From Candidatus Methanomethylicia archaeon (GTDB lineage: Archaea; Thermoproteota; Methanomethylicia; Methanomethylicales; Methanomethylicaceae), in NCBI GenBank assembly GCA_024464205.1, contig JANHAI010000056.1:1-6612 (forward strand): 6,612 nt of DNA, written 5' to 3'. The notes below the pieces were generated by a model. The model had not been told where the DNA came from. It was given only the letters and a program-made list of their open reading frames with translations, and did not search any database. The translations under genes and the position numbers were made by a program. Positions 1 through 5,559 of this stretch are shown piece after piece. Within the stretch, counting starts at the first letter, position 1; every line of letters starts with the position of its first letter.

Positions 1-18
1 TCGCTCTTCGGACAACTT

Positions 19-26
19 CTATATGA
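19..26 (+). promoter_or_regulatory. Possible TATA box for the first gene
   Basis: CTATATGA lies about 70 nt before the preferred TTG start at 93. An archaeal start about 27 nt downstream would fall near position 50 and give a leader of about 40 nt that includes the GGAGGG at 79-84. It is a short A/T-rich match near the window edge, so support is weak. Confidence 0.3.
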
Positions 27-92
27 TTAATATTGAGCAGTAGTAATAGGCATTACGGAGACAGACCTGACCAAGATTGGAGGGCAAGCCGT

Positions 93-695
93 TTGAGAAT
101 ACTTGTCGTAAACGAAACAATGCCGACAATCTTTGGATCAATTGAGCAGGATGGATTTGATGTCAAGTTGCATTCCAGCAGAGATGCGCCATCAATGTAT
201 TATCACTCGATGATTAAAGAAACGGAAATGGTCTTCCTATTCGGCGATGCGAATGAGAAGAGGCTTTTCGCTGACGATGTCTGGCACCTGTTAAGGAACA
301 AGCAAGTGCTTTCAGTAGGAAGGAGCCTCGCCCTTTCTGAACTCAGGGATCTCTTGCCTCTATCAAGAGTCTCAATCTGTAGCTTTTATCTGGGCCCCCA
401 GATTGACAAGGCATTGGCAGTGATATCGTCCGATCAGACCGTCTCAGACCAGGATCGACAAAAGGTTTTGGCAGCTCTTAAGGACTGTGGCGATGTGCTA
501 TTCCTGAGCGATTCGGTGCATGACGCCCTTGACCGTGAGCTCCAGAAAGCAATCGAATCCATCAATGAAAATATTCGATCAATCCAGAAAGGGGTCACAA
601 TAGACGACGACATCTTCGAATATGCCATCGGCTGGCTGCTTTACGGTTTGGGGTATTCACTGATAAGGGGTAAACCCTTGGGCAGCGGAATTTGA
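93..695 (+). CDS. Unrecognised protein with a Rossmann-like N-terminal half
   Basis: I do not recognise this family. The open frame reaches back to a TTG at 33, but I prefer the TTG at 93. It follows GGAGGG (79-84) by 8 nt and puts a typical first beta strand (M-R-I-L-V-V-N-E) at the N-terminus, giving 200 residues. A weak TATA-like CTATATGA at 19-26 would place transcription start near 50, downstream of the TTG at 33. Residues 1 to about 110 alternate hydrophobic strands (RILVV, MVFLFG, QVLSVG) with helices, which suggests an alpha/beta nucleotide- or amidotransferase-like fold, but no catalytic motif is evident. Residues about 118-165 are charged and helical. The last 35 residues include a hydrophobic stretch (YAIGWLLYGLGYSLI) that is probably a buried helix or a peripheral membrane contact. 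There is no signal peptide. It precedes nfo in the same direction with a 76-nt gap, but nfo seems to have its own promoter. That it is a gene is fairly sure; its function is unknown. Confidence 0.7.
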   Translation: MRILVVNETMPTIFGSIEQDGFDVKLHSSRDAPSMYYHSMIKETEMVFLFGDANEKRLFADDVWHLLRNKQVLSVGRSLALSELRDLLPLSRVSICSFYLGPQIDKALAVISSDQTVSDQDRQKVLAALKDCGDVLFLSDSVHDALDRELQKAIESINENIRSIQKGVTIDDDIFEYAIGWLLYGLGYSLIRGKPLGSGI

Positions 696-726
696 TCGCC
701 ATCGATCCCCCTCGAAAAAGCGGATG

Positions 727-734
727 CTTATATC
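727..734 (+). promoter_or_regulatory. Predicted TATA box of nfo
   Basis: CTTATATC follows a purine-rich stretch (GAAAAAG, 714-720) that could act as the BRE. A start about 25-27 nt downstream would lie near 757, just before the AGGTG ribosome-binding site at 761-765 and the TTG start at 772. This placement makes an upstream in-frame ATG at 724 unlikely to be the start, because it would precede the transcript. A GAATC sequence (739-743) begins 4 nt after the box. Confidence 0.5.
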
Positions 735-771
735 GCAAGAATCGGTTAGTCTGATCCAAAAGGTGCCTGCG

Positions 772-1617
772 TTGCTGATAGGTGTGCATGTTTCCATCGC
801 TGGATCGATAGATCTTTCTGTTCTGCGAGCTAAAGAAGCAGGGTGCAATACATTCCAGATATTCACGAGAAACCCTCGTGGCTGGTCCTTCTCTCCATTG
901 CAAGAAGCCATTGCAGCGGCATTCAGGGAGAATCTCAGTAGGAACCGCATCTGGTCGCCAGTGGCGCATATGCCATACCTCCCGAACTTGGCCTCGCCGA
1001 AAGACGATATCTACAGGAGATCGGTCGAGACGCTACTCTCGGAGATTAAGCGGTGTGACTTGTTGGGGATCCCTTTCTTGGTAACGCATCTGGGCAGCCA
1101 TCTAGGCTTCGGCGAGGAAGAAGGTAGAAGGAGGATCGTCTCAGCAATCGACAGGGCATTGGAGCTCGATTGCAAGTGCATGATACTACTCGAGAATACG
1201 GCCGGTCAGAAGAACAGCCTCGGAAGCGATGTAGATGCCATTTGCGCCATACTCGGCAGCTCTTCAACCCCGGATCGCCTGGGTTTATGTCTCGACACCT
1301 GCCATGCATTCGCCGCAGGCTACGACGTGCGGAGCCGCTTCAGCGCTCTGCTGGACGAGGTCGATCGGTCGATTGGCATATCAAAGCTGAAGGTGATCCA
1401 TATGAACGACTGCAAGGGCGATCTGGGGTCTCACCTTGATAGGCACGAGCACATTGGTCTAGGCAAGATAGGCGAAAGTGGCTTCAGGTCGATCTTGTCC
1501 GATAAGAGGATTAGGGATCTCCCGCTCATAATGGAAACGCCAATCGATTCAAGAAGGGACGACAGAGGGAACATAGCCAAGCTAAGGGAGCTGGCTCAGG
1601 AGGTCGGCTTTGGATAA
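772..1617 (+). CDS. nfo: Endonuclease IV (AP endonuclease, Nfo family)
   Basis: Cytoplasmic base-excision repair enzyme that cleaves DNA 5' to abasic sites and can remove blocked 3' ends, using three zinc ions in a TIM barrel. Using the E. coli Nfo pattern (known from the family), all nine metal ligands are present: His66 (VAHMPY), His106 (THLGSH), Glu141 (LLENTAGQ), Asp175 and His178 (LDTCHAF), His210 (IHMNDCK), Asp223 and His225 (DRHEHIG), and Glu255 (METP). Their spacings match E. coli almost exactly. I chose the TTG at 772 over the in-frame ATG at 724. AGGTG (761-765) sits 6 nt upstream, and the protein then begins MLIGVHVSIAG, the usual family N-terminus, with 281 residues (family about 280). 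The 724 start would add 16 unrelated residues and overlap the predicted TATA box. It is convergent with the transporter gene downstream and nothing appears broken. Confidence 0.95.
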   Translation: MLIGVHVSIAGSIDLSVLRAKEAGCNTFQIFTRNPRGWSFSPLQEAIAAAFRENLSRNRIWSPVAHMPYLPNLASPKDDIYRRSVETLLSEIKRCDLLGIPFLVTHLGSHLGFGEEEGRRRIVSAIDRALELDCKCMILLENTAGQKNSLGSDVDAICAILGSSSTPDRLGLCLDTCHAFAAGYDVRSRFSALLDEVDRSIGISKLKVIHMNDCKGDLGSHLDRHEHIGLGKIGESGFRSILSDKRIRDLPLIMETPIDSRRDDRGNIAKLRELAQEVGFG

Positions 1618-1706
1618 TATGACTTTTCGCACGATTAGGATTTATCATGCGCGATTAAAACTTGCAGGAGCAGAATCAGCCAAGATCCAATGCGATGAGA
1701 AACCAA

Positions 1707-2918
1707 TCACACCCTTGCTTCTTCCTCAGGCATTCTCACTCTCCTGAAAAAGACCCAGAATATTGAGATCGAAGAGATATAGAGCAATGAAGCAATGTAA
1801 AAAGGCATTGCTAGCAGACCTTGACCCATGAGCCAAGCGCCTATTGGGGTGCTGAATGAGTTAGGGAGCCTCCAGAGCGCCGCGCTTATCCCTGATGCTG
1901 CACCCCTCTCATCCCTGTGGACTAGCCCCATTATCAGCGAATTCTGCAGAGGCATCCCCATGTTCATCAAGAAAGCCCTTACTGTATAGACAAGGCTTGC
2001 GATCAGAAACTGGGGAGAAAGCGGCGTTAGGAACATGAATATGGTCGAGGCTGCCTGGGTTAGCACAATGGCGTTCACCACCCCGAACCTCCTCCCGAGG
2101 TATGGGGCGGCAAGGGTAGAAACGCCTATCACCAGGCTCGATATCCCGAGTATCGGGCCGCTGATCGCGTCAGTTATTCCGTAAGCCAGATTAAACCATC
2201 GCGTCATCAATGGGACGACCATGCCCGCCCCAAAAGCCATCATTGCGCTGGCGAGCGTATACTTCGCAATCACTCTTATCGACCTCTTCGGGAGAAGACC
2301 GCTGAACCCGCCGCTCCTCGGCTTCGTCTTGCTCTCGCTGACTTTCAGGATCAGTATCGTGGATGCCAAGCTCAACATGGCAAAGATAACGTAAAGGAGC
2401 ACGTGCGATTGACCGGCTGGCACTCCCAGATACTCAAAAACAACAACAAGAGGTATTGCGAAGCTACCTGCCCCCATCGCAACCCCTCCGACGAATCCGT
2501 AGAGGGCAAACACAGACGTCCTTTTTAACGCACTAACCTTGTCGGCAATAAGGGCGCTTGCCGACGCAGAGTATGCTCCCTCAGAAACGCCCTCCAACAA
2601 AGCGCACAGCAACAGCAAAGTTGGATCCGTCGTCAGGGCAAACGCTGCAATTATGATGCTCGCAATGACGTTCCCAATCACCAGCATCTTCTTCCTGCCA
2701 TAGCTGTCTGCCAATATGCCCAATGGTATGCTTGCAGCTACCATGGAGATTCCCATGACCATGATTATGGTGCCCATGAAGAAGTCAGGGAGGCCCTGGA
2801 CCTTTGTAAGGAAGTATGCAATGTCCGTGTAAAACATCCCGATCGCGGCGGTAGGCATTATGCTGGAATAAATGATGAGGAGCGCCTCACGCTGCGTCCC
2901 TCTGTACTCATCGAACAT
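1707..2918 (-). CDS. Major facilitator superfamily transporter
   Basis: An integral membrane secondary transporter of 403 residues, the usual length for a 12-helix MFS protein; hydrophobic stretches fill the chain except for a basic central loop at about residues 193-216 that separates the two six-helix halves. The MFS signature motif A is clear between helices 2 and 3 (GILADSYGRKK, residues 67-77), with a weaker copy in the second half (APYLGRRFG, 271-279). RDERGAASG (335-343) is a loop typical of the C-terminal half. The substrate cannot be told; drug or metabolite efflux is the commonest role of proteins with this layout. The ATG is supported by GGTGAT (complement of 2927-2932) with 8 nt spacing, and a TATA-like TTTTATGG lies upstream on the same strand. 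It is divergent from the methyltransferase gene across about 205 nt and convergent with nfo across 89 nt, so it is probably transcribed alone. Confidence 0.9.
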   Translation of the reverse strand: MFDEYRGTQREALLIIYSSIMPTAAIGMFYTDIAYFLTKVQGLPDFFMGTIIMVMGISMVAASIPLGILADSYGRKKMLVIGNVIASIIIAAFALTTDPTLLLLCALLEGVSEGAYSASASALIADKVSALKRTSVFALYGFVGGVAMGAGSFAIPLVVVFEYLGVPAGQSHVLLYVIFAMLSLASTILILKVSESKTKPRSGGFSGLLPKRSIRVIAKYTLASAMMAFGAGMVVPLMTRWFNLAYGITDAISGPILGISSLVIGVSTLAAPYLGRRFGVVNAIVLTQAASTIFMFLTPLSPQFLIASLVYTVRAFLMNMGMPLQNSLIMGLVHRDERGAASGISAALWRLPNSFSTPIGAWLMGQGLLAMPFYIASLLYISSISIFWVFFRRVRMPEEEARV

Positions 2919-2957
2919 GGCCCCTCATCACCAGCATCGCCCCGCTCATTAATGCGA

Positions 2958-2965
2958 CCATAAAA
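2958..2965 (-). promoter_or_regulatory. Predicted TATA box of the transporter gene
   Basis: Read on the minus strand this is TTTTATGG. A start about 27 nt downstream would fall near 2934-2936, directly before the GGTGATGAGG ribosome-binding site (complement of 2923-2932) and the ATG ending at 2916. Unlike the three plus-strand TATA boxes nearby, no GANTC sequence follows it. Confidence 0.4.
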
Positions 2966-2968
2966 TCC

Positions 2969-2978
2969 AATTGCAATT
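2969..2978. repeat. Perfect 10-bp palindrome in the divergent promoter region
   Basis: AATTGCAATT lies just upstream of the transporter's TATA-like box and between the two divergent genes. Its TTGCAA core recurs at 3011-3016. It could be a regulator half of a larger operator; short A/T-rich palindromes also arise by chance. Confidence 0.3.
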
Positions 2979-3009
2979 AATGAACTCCCGCGCTACTCCC
3001 TTATTACTT

Positions 3010-3027
3010 CTTGCAAAAAAATGCAAG
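3010..3027. promoter_or_regulatory. Inverted repeat CTTGCA-N6-TGCAAG upstream of the methyltransferase TATA box
   Basis: Six-base arms at 3010-3015 and 3022-3027 flank an A6 spacer and end 2 nt before the TTTTATACC box. The position, over the probable BRE, suits a transcription-factor operator. CTTGCA occurs again at 3071-3076, downstream of the predicted transcription start. That it is bound by a protein is inferred from geometry only. Confidence 0.4.
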
Positions 3028-3029
3028 CA

Positions 3030-3038
3030 TTTTATACC
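3030..3038 (+). promoter_or_regulatory. Predicted TATA box of the methyltransferase gene
   Basis: TTTTATACC is identical to the nine bases before the small gene at 4005. A start about 27 nt downstream would lie near 3060, giving a leader of about 63 nt, longer than for neighbouring genes. GAGTC (3047-3051) begins 8 nt after the box, and a palindrome (3049-3065) covers the expected start site. Confidence 0.5.
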
Positions 3039-3048
3039 GTCTAGATGA

Positions 3049-3065
3049 GTCTTCTATTAGAAGAC
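3049..3065. promoter_or_regulatory. Perfect palindrome over the expected methyltransferase transcription start
   Basis: GTCTTCT-ATT-AGAAGAC has 7-bp arms and a 3-nt centre. It covers the position where an archaeal transcript driven by the box at 3030-3038 would begin, so a bound protein would block initiation; it could also form a small hairpin at the 5' end of the message. Its left arm overlaps GAGTC at 3047-3051. AAGACGTC at its right edge (3061-3068) recurs at 3096-3103 in the leader. Confidence 0.45.
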
Positions 3066-3123
3066 GTCCGCTTGCAGAAGATGCCGCCTTAGTCCAAGAC
3101 GTCAGCGAAGGAAGAGGTCCAAA

Positions 3124-3945
3124 ATGTCGAATGGCTTCGTAATCGAGGACAGTGAAGATATTCCGAAGTACTCTCTGGAGAAAGTCTTGGGTAAGGTTAT
3201 TCATGGCAACTCACTGAGTGTAATGAAGAAACTGCCAAAGGAATCAGTTGACTTGGTATTTTTAGATCCGCCATATTTCCTTCAGCTACCTAAGAAAGAT
3301 CTCCGGCGGTGGAACTCGAAGACGATCGTTAACGGCGTAGATGATGAGTGGGACAAATTCAAGTCATTTGAGGAATATGACTCATTTATCAAGGAAACAC
3401 TCTTGCTTGCTAGAGATATTATGAAGCCTGCCGCCACGTTGTGGGTCATCTCAACTTACCATAGCATATTCCGCATAGGGAAGATGATGCAGGACCTCGG
3501 GTTTTGGATATTGAACGACGTCCACTGGATCAAGACAAACCCGATGCCGAACTGGCTTGGCGTAAGGTTCACCAATTCGACAGAGACGCTCATATGGGCA
3601 GCAAAAGACAAATCCAGCAGGAAATATACGTTCAACAAGGAATGGGCAAAAAAATTAGGAATAGGCAAAGTCGCAGCTAATGTGTGGGAATTCCCAATAT
3701 GCACTGGGAAGGAGCGTCTTAAAGATGATGACAGGCGCTGCAAACTGCACTCGACACAAAAGCCGGCAGAGCTGCTGAAGCGAATAATTTTGACCACTTC
3801 AAACGAGGGGGATATAATCTTGGATCCGATGGCTGGCACAGGCACAGCGGGCTATGTAGCACGAAGTCTGAATAGGCGATTCATAATGATAGAGATTAAT
3901 CCGAAATACATAGATGGGATGAAAAAAAGATTTGATAGAGGCTAA
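3124..3945 (+). CDS. DNA N6-adenine methyltransferase, CcrM/M.HinfI-like (probable GANTC specificity)
   Basis: Transfers a methyl group from S-adenosylmethionine to adenine in DNA. The motif order is that of beta-group enzymes: catalytic DPPY (motif IV, residues 48-51) comes first, and the SAM-binding motif DPMAGTGT (234-241) comes near the C-terminus, followed by FIMIEINPKYI. The stretch between matches what I recall of Caulobacter CcrM and M.HinfI almost block for block: DDEWDKFKSFEEYDSF (73-88), YHSIFRIG (112-119), DLGFWILNDVHWIKTNPMPN (124-143), ETLIWA (154-159), FPICTGKERLKD (190-201) and HSTQKP (209-214, usually HPTQKP). GANTC as target is inferred from this likeness. At 273 residues it lacks the C-terminal extension of about 80-90 residues that CcrM (358 residues) uses to help bind DNA. 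The ATG follows GAGGT (3114-3118) by 5 nt. No restriction endonuclease gene is visible on either side, so it looks like an orphan methyltransferase, although a partner outside the window is possible. Confidence 0.93.
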   Translation: MSNGFVIEDSEDIPKYSLEKVLGKVIHGNSLSVMKKLPKESVDLVFLDPPYFLQLPKKDLRRWNSKTIVNGVDDEWDKFKSFEEYDSFIKETLLLARDIMKPAATLWVISTYHSIFRIGKMMQDLGFWILNDVHWIKTNPMPNWLGVRFTNSTETLIWAAKDKSSRKYTFNKEWAKKLGIGKVAANVWEFPICTGKERLKDDDRRCKLHSTQKPAELLKRIILTTSNEGDIILDPMAGTGTAGYVARSLNRRFIMIEINPKYIDGMKKRFDRG

Positions 3946-3960
3946 CCCTAGCATATCATC

Positions 3961-3969
3961 TTTTATACC
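3961..3969 (+). promoter_or_regulatory. Predicted TATA box of the 50-residue protein gene
   Basis: TTTTATACC, identical to the methyltransferase box at 3030-3038. A start near 3988-3990 would fall directly before the GGTGAGAT ribosome-binding site (3992-3999). GAATC (3979-3983) begins 9 nt after the box and sits inside an imperfect inverted repeat, CACATGA (3974-3980) with TTATGTG (3986-3992), one mismatch. Confidence 0.5.
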
Positions 3970-4004
3970 ATTTCACATGAATCATTTATGTGGTGAGATA
4001 AAGA

Positions 4005-4157
4005 ATGACTGATGAGAAGAAAGGAAAGGCAGAAGAAGCCGCGGAAAAGACAGGCGAGTTCGTTGGCAAAGGCCTAAAGAAAGGGTTTGGCATGGCGAAA
4101 GCCTTCGGAAAAGGTGCCAAAGAGACCCTCGAAAAGAAAAAAGAGAACGAGAAATAA
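4005..4157 (+). CDS. Small 50-residue Lys/Glu/Gly-rich protein
   Basis: This short gene has every expected signal: TTTTATACC box at 3961, GGTGAGAT at 3992-3999 with about 8 nt between GGTGA and the ATG, a TAA stop, and a hairpin plus T7 run just after it. It begins MTDEKKGKAEEAAEK and ends TLEKKKENEK. The centre (residues 17-37) repeats glycine at regular intervals (G17, G21, G23, G27, G29, G35, G37), interleaved with Lys and Phe, for example FVGKGLKKGFG and KAFGKGAK. It has no Cys, Trp or signal peptide and is strongly basic in the middle, with mixed-charge ends. The pattern suggests one amphipathic, LEA-like helix or a basic segment binding membrane or nucleic acid. I recognise no family and assign no function. 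It lies 59 nt after the methyltransferase but appears to be transcribed separately. Confidence 0.75.
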   Translation: MTDEKKGKAEEAAEKTGEFVGKGLKKGFGMAKAFGKGAKETLEKKKENEK

Positions 4158-4158
4158 G

Positions 4159-4191
4159 GGAAATGCTATAGCTCTTTCCTAACCTTTTTTT
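4159..4191 (+). terminator. Probable terminator: hairpin followed by T7
   Basis: GGAAA (4159-4163) pairs with TTTCC (4175-4179) around an inner GCTATAGC, and a run of seven T follows at 4185-4191. It begins directly after the stop codon at 4157. In archaea the T-run alone can end transcription, and the weak stem may add little. It would close the transcript of the 50-residue protein. Confidence 0.55.
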
Positions 4192-4495
4192 AAGATTGAA
4201 AAATCTGCTGTTATTCCGTAAACGATGTAATTGCCTACACTTTGAATGTCATGAGTGGTGTATGTCTAGGTGATCATTATGGGACGGTTTTTTACGCTAG
4301 GATGTCAAGCAAGACATGTTTTTTGTTTCAACTATCTCGGCATAATCGTGGACTCTATCCATAGCCATCATCCAGTCCTTTTTCACCACCAATTCAATGT
4401 CTGTTAACTTTTTCCTCTGATTCGGACCATCATAATTTTTCGTAGGCAAAGCTATTATTTCGAGAGATACAAATAGACTGCTAGAGGTATTTATT
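4192..4495. other. Gap of about 300 nt: promoter of the caspase-like gene and possible remnant
   Basis: No confident gene is present. The region is A/T-rich with T6 runs at 4288-4293 and 4319-4324; the second follows a short hairpin (ATGTC 4302-4306 with GACAT 4313-4317), which could be a second terminator on the plus strand. AGGTGATC (4268-4275) precedes an ATG at 4279 that opens 42 codons with unconvincing composition. The minus strand is open from about 4490 down to a stop at 4297 and reads more like protein (for example SLEIIALPTKNYDG and DIELVVKKDWMMAMDRVHDY), but has no credible start. Near the right end, CTATTATT (4452-4459) is a weak TATA candidate for the caspase-like gene. Confidence 0.5.
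4297..4490 (-). pseudogene. Possible remnant of the 3' end of a gene
   Basis: On the minus strand this frame runs without a stop for about 64 codons and ends in TAG at 4297-4299. Its residue pattern, alternating hydrophobic strands and charged helix (EIIALPTKNYDG, LTDIELVVKKDW, VHDYAEIVETK), looks more protein-like than a random shadow. The frame continues into the antisense of the caspase-like signal peptide, where it is clearly a shadow, and no start with a ribosome-binding site is visible within 4297-4490. I do not recognise the family. It may be a decayed gene end or chance. Confidence 0.25.
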
Positions 4496-5371
4496 GTGAA
4501 CCCCAAAATACCTTTAACATTTCTGATGCTCGTGCTTCTGAGCTTGAGCGTAATCGCCTCCGTCCAATCGCAATCCATTGTACAAAGTAAATCGGGTGAC
4601 AATCATCAGATCTCCGACCTTTACCAAAATAAGTCGCCATCAAAAAAACCAGATCAGGGGATCGCTACAGGAAAAGTTTCAGAACTTGATCCAGACGCTA
4701 AAAGATGGGCATTGATTATTGGCATATCTGATTATGCTGGGACAGCAAACGATCTAAATTATTGCGATGATGATGCCGTGGACTTCTGTAATGCATTAGT
4801 GAATGTATACGGTTGGGATCGAAACCAAATAATCCTATTGATTGACAGTAATGCGACTAAGCAGAACATATTGCAGTATATTAGCCACATAAGCGGTGAA
4901 GAGAAGCCAGGCGACGAGGTCGTCTTTTTCTACAGCGGGCATGGCTCCACAAGCACCTATGATGTAGATGGCGATGGCGAAAAGAAAGACGAATGCATAA
5001 TACCTTACGAGTGCCAATCAGGCTACTTCATCTGGGATGGGGATTTGAAGAAAGCGTTCTCAGACTTCGAGTCGACCCGTATGATGTTCTTCTTTGATTC
5101 ATGTTATTCGGGTGGAATGATGGACCTTGCCTCCGCCGGGCGCCTGATCCTAATGGCATGCGGAGAACGGCAACTATCAACTGAGAGCAGCGTGTGGGGC
5201 AATGGCCAATTCACATACTACTTTGTAGACCAAGGGATGCTACACGCCAAGGCAGATTCTAATGGCGATAGACAAATCACATTCGAAGAAGCATTCGACT
5301 ATGCAAAAGCGAATTGCAGAAGCCAAACGCCGGTGGCATTCGACGCCTTCCAAGGCGATATGCTGCCTTGA
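4496..5371 (+). CDS. Exported caspase-like cysteine peptidase (C14/metacaspase-type)
   Basis: A 291-residue protein with a Sec-type signal peptide: short basic start (MNPK), hydrophobic core at about 5-22, likely cleavage near 22-26. A low-complexity linker (27-65) leads into a caspase fold. WALIIGISDY (71-80) is the first strand, YSGHG carries the catalytic His149, and FFFDSCYSGG carries the catalytic Cys203. Caspase relatives cleave after Asp (animal caspases) or Lys/Arg (metacaspases); the S1 preference here cannot be read safely. DVDGDGEKKDEC (156-167) lies where metacaspase relatives have an acidic, calcium-linked loop. DSNGDRQITFEE (254-265) resembles an EF-hand or dockerin-type calcium loop. 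The domain seems to end normally. The GTG start follows GAGGT (4484-4488) by 7 nt. It appears to be a single gene, convergent with the Lon-like protease. The substrate and any maturation partner are unknown. Confidence 0.88.
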   Translation: MNPKIPLTFLMLVLLSLSVIASVQSQSIVQSKSGDNHQISDLYQNKSPSKKPDQGIATGKVSELDPDAKRWALIIGISDYAGTANDLNYCDDDAVDFCNALVNVYGWDRNQIILLIDSNATKQNILQYISHISGEEKPGDEVVFFYSGHGSTSTYDVDGDGEKKDECIIPYECQSGYFIWDGDLKKAFSDFESTRMMFFFDSCYSGGMMDLASAGRLILMACGERQLSTESSVWGNGQFTYYFVDQGMLHAKADSNGDRQITFEEAFDYAKANCRSQTPVAFDAFQGDMLP

Positions 5372-5524
5372 CAGGGGCATGCGCTGCAGCCTTCACTATA
5401 GGAGCACGCGTTCAGAATCCTTAGATGATGCCTTTTAGTAGCATTTCTTGAAAAATCATCACAATCGACGCCTTACTGCATCTGGTAACGATTTAAAACC
5501 AATATGTCGATTTGAAATTGAAGA

Positions 5525-5537
5525 ATGACCAGGTCAT
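5525..5537. repeat. Perfect 13-bp palindrome between convergent genes
   Basis: ATGACC-A-GGTCAT has 6-bp arms and a 1-nt centre. It lies about 30 nt downstream of an A/T-rich TATA-like ATTTAAAACC (5491-5500), with no gene following on the plus strand. It could be an operator for an unseen transcript or a chance palindrome. Confidence 0.35.
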
Positions 5538-5559
5538 CATTTTGGAATACTTATTCACT

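Noticed and set aside
33..92. Upstream TTG start at 33 for the first gene
   Set aside because: No ribosome-binding site precedes it and the extra 20 residues are polar and unlike a folded N-terminus; TTG 93 has GGAGGG at 8 nt.
595..969. Open frames on the minus strand opposite the first gene and nfo
   Set aside because: They overlap two supported plus-strand genes, have Cys/Arg/His-rich unlikely composition and no ribosome-binding site; they are shadows.
3004..3204. 66-codon minus-strand frame over the methyltransferase promoter and start
   Set aside because: It runs antisense to the TATA box, ribosome-binding site and first codons of a well-supported gene and has no initiation signals.
3124..4157. 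Methyltransferase and 50-residue protein as a toxin-antitoxin or restriction-modification pair
   Set aside because: They appear to have separate promoters, the small protein has no nuclease or toxin motif, and nothing ties them except a shared TATA sequence.
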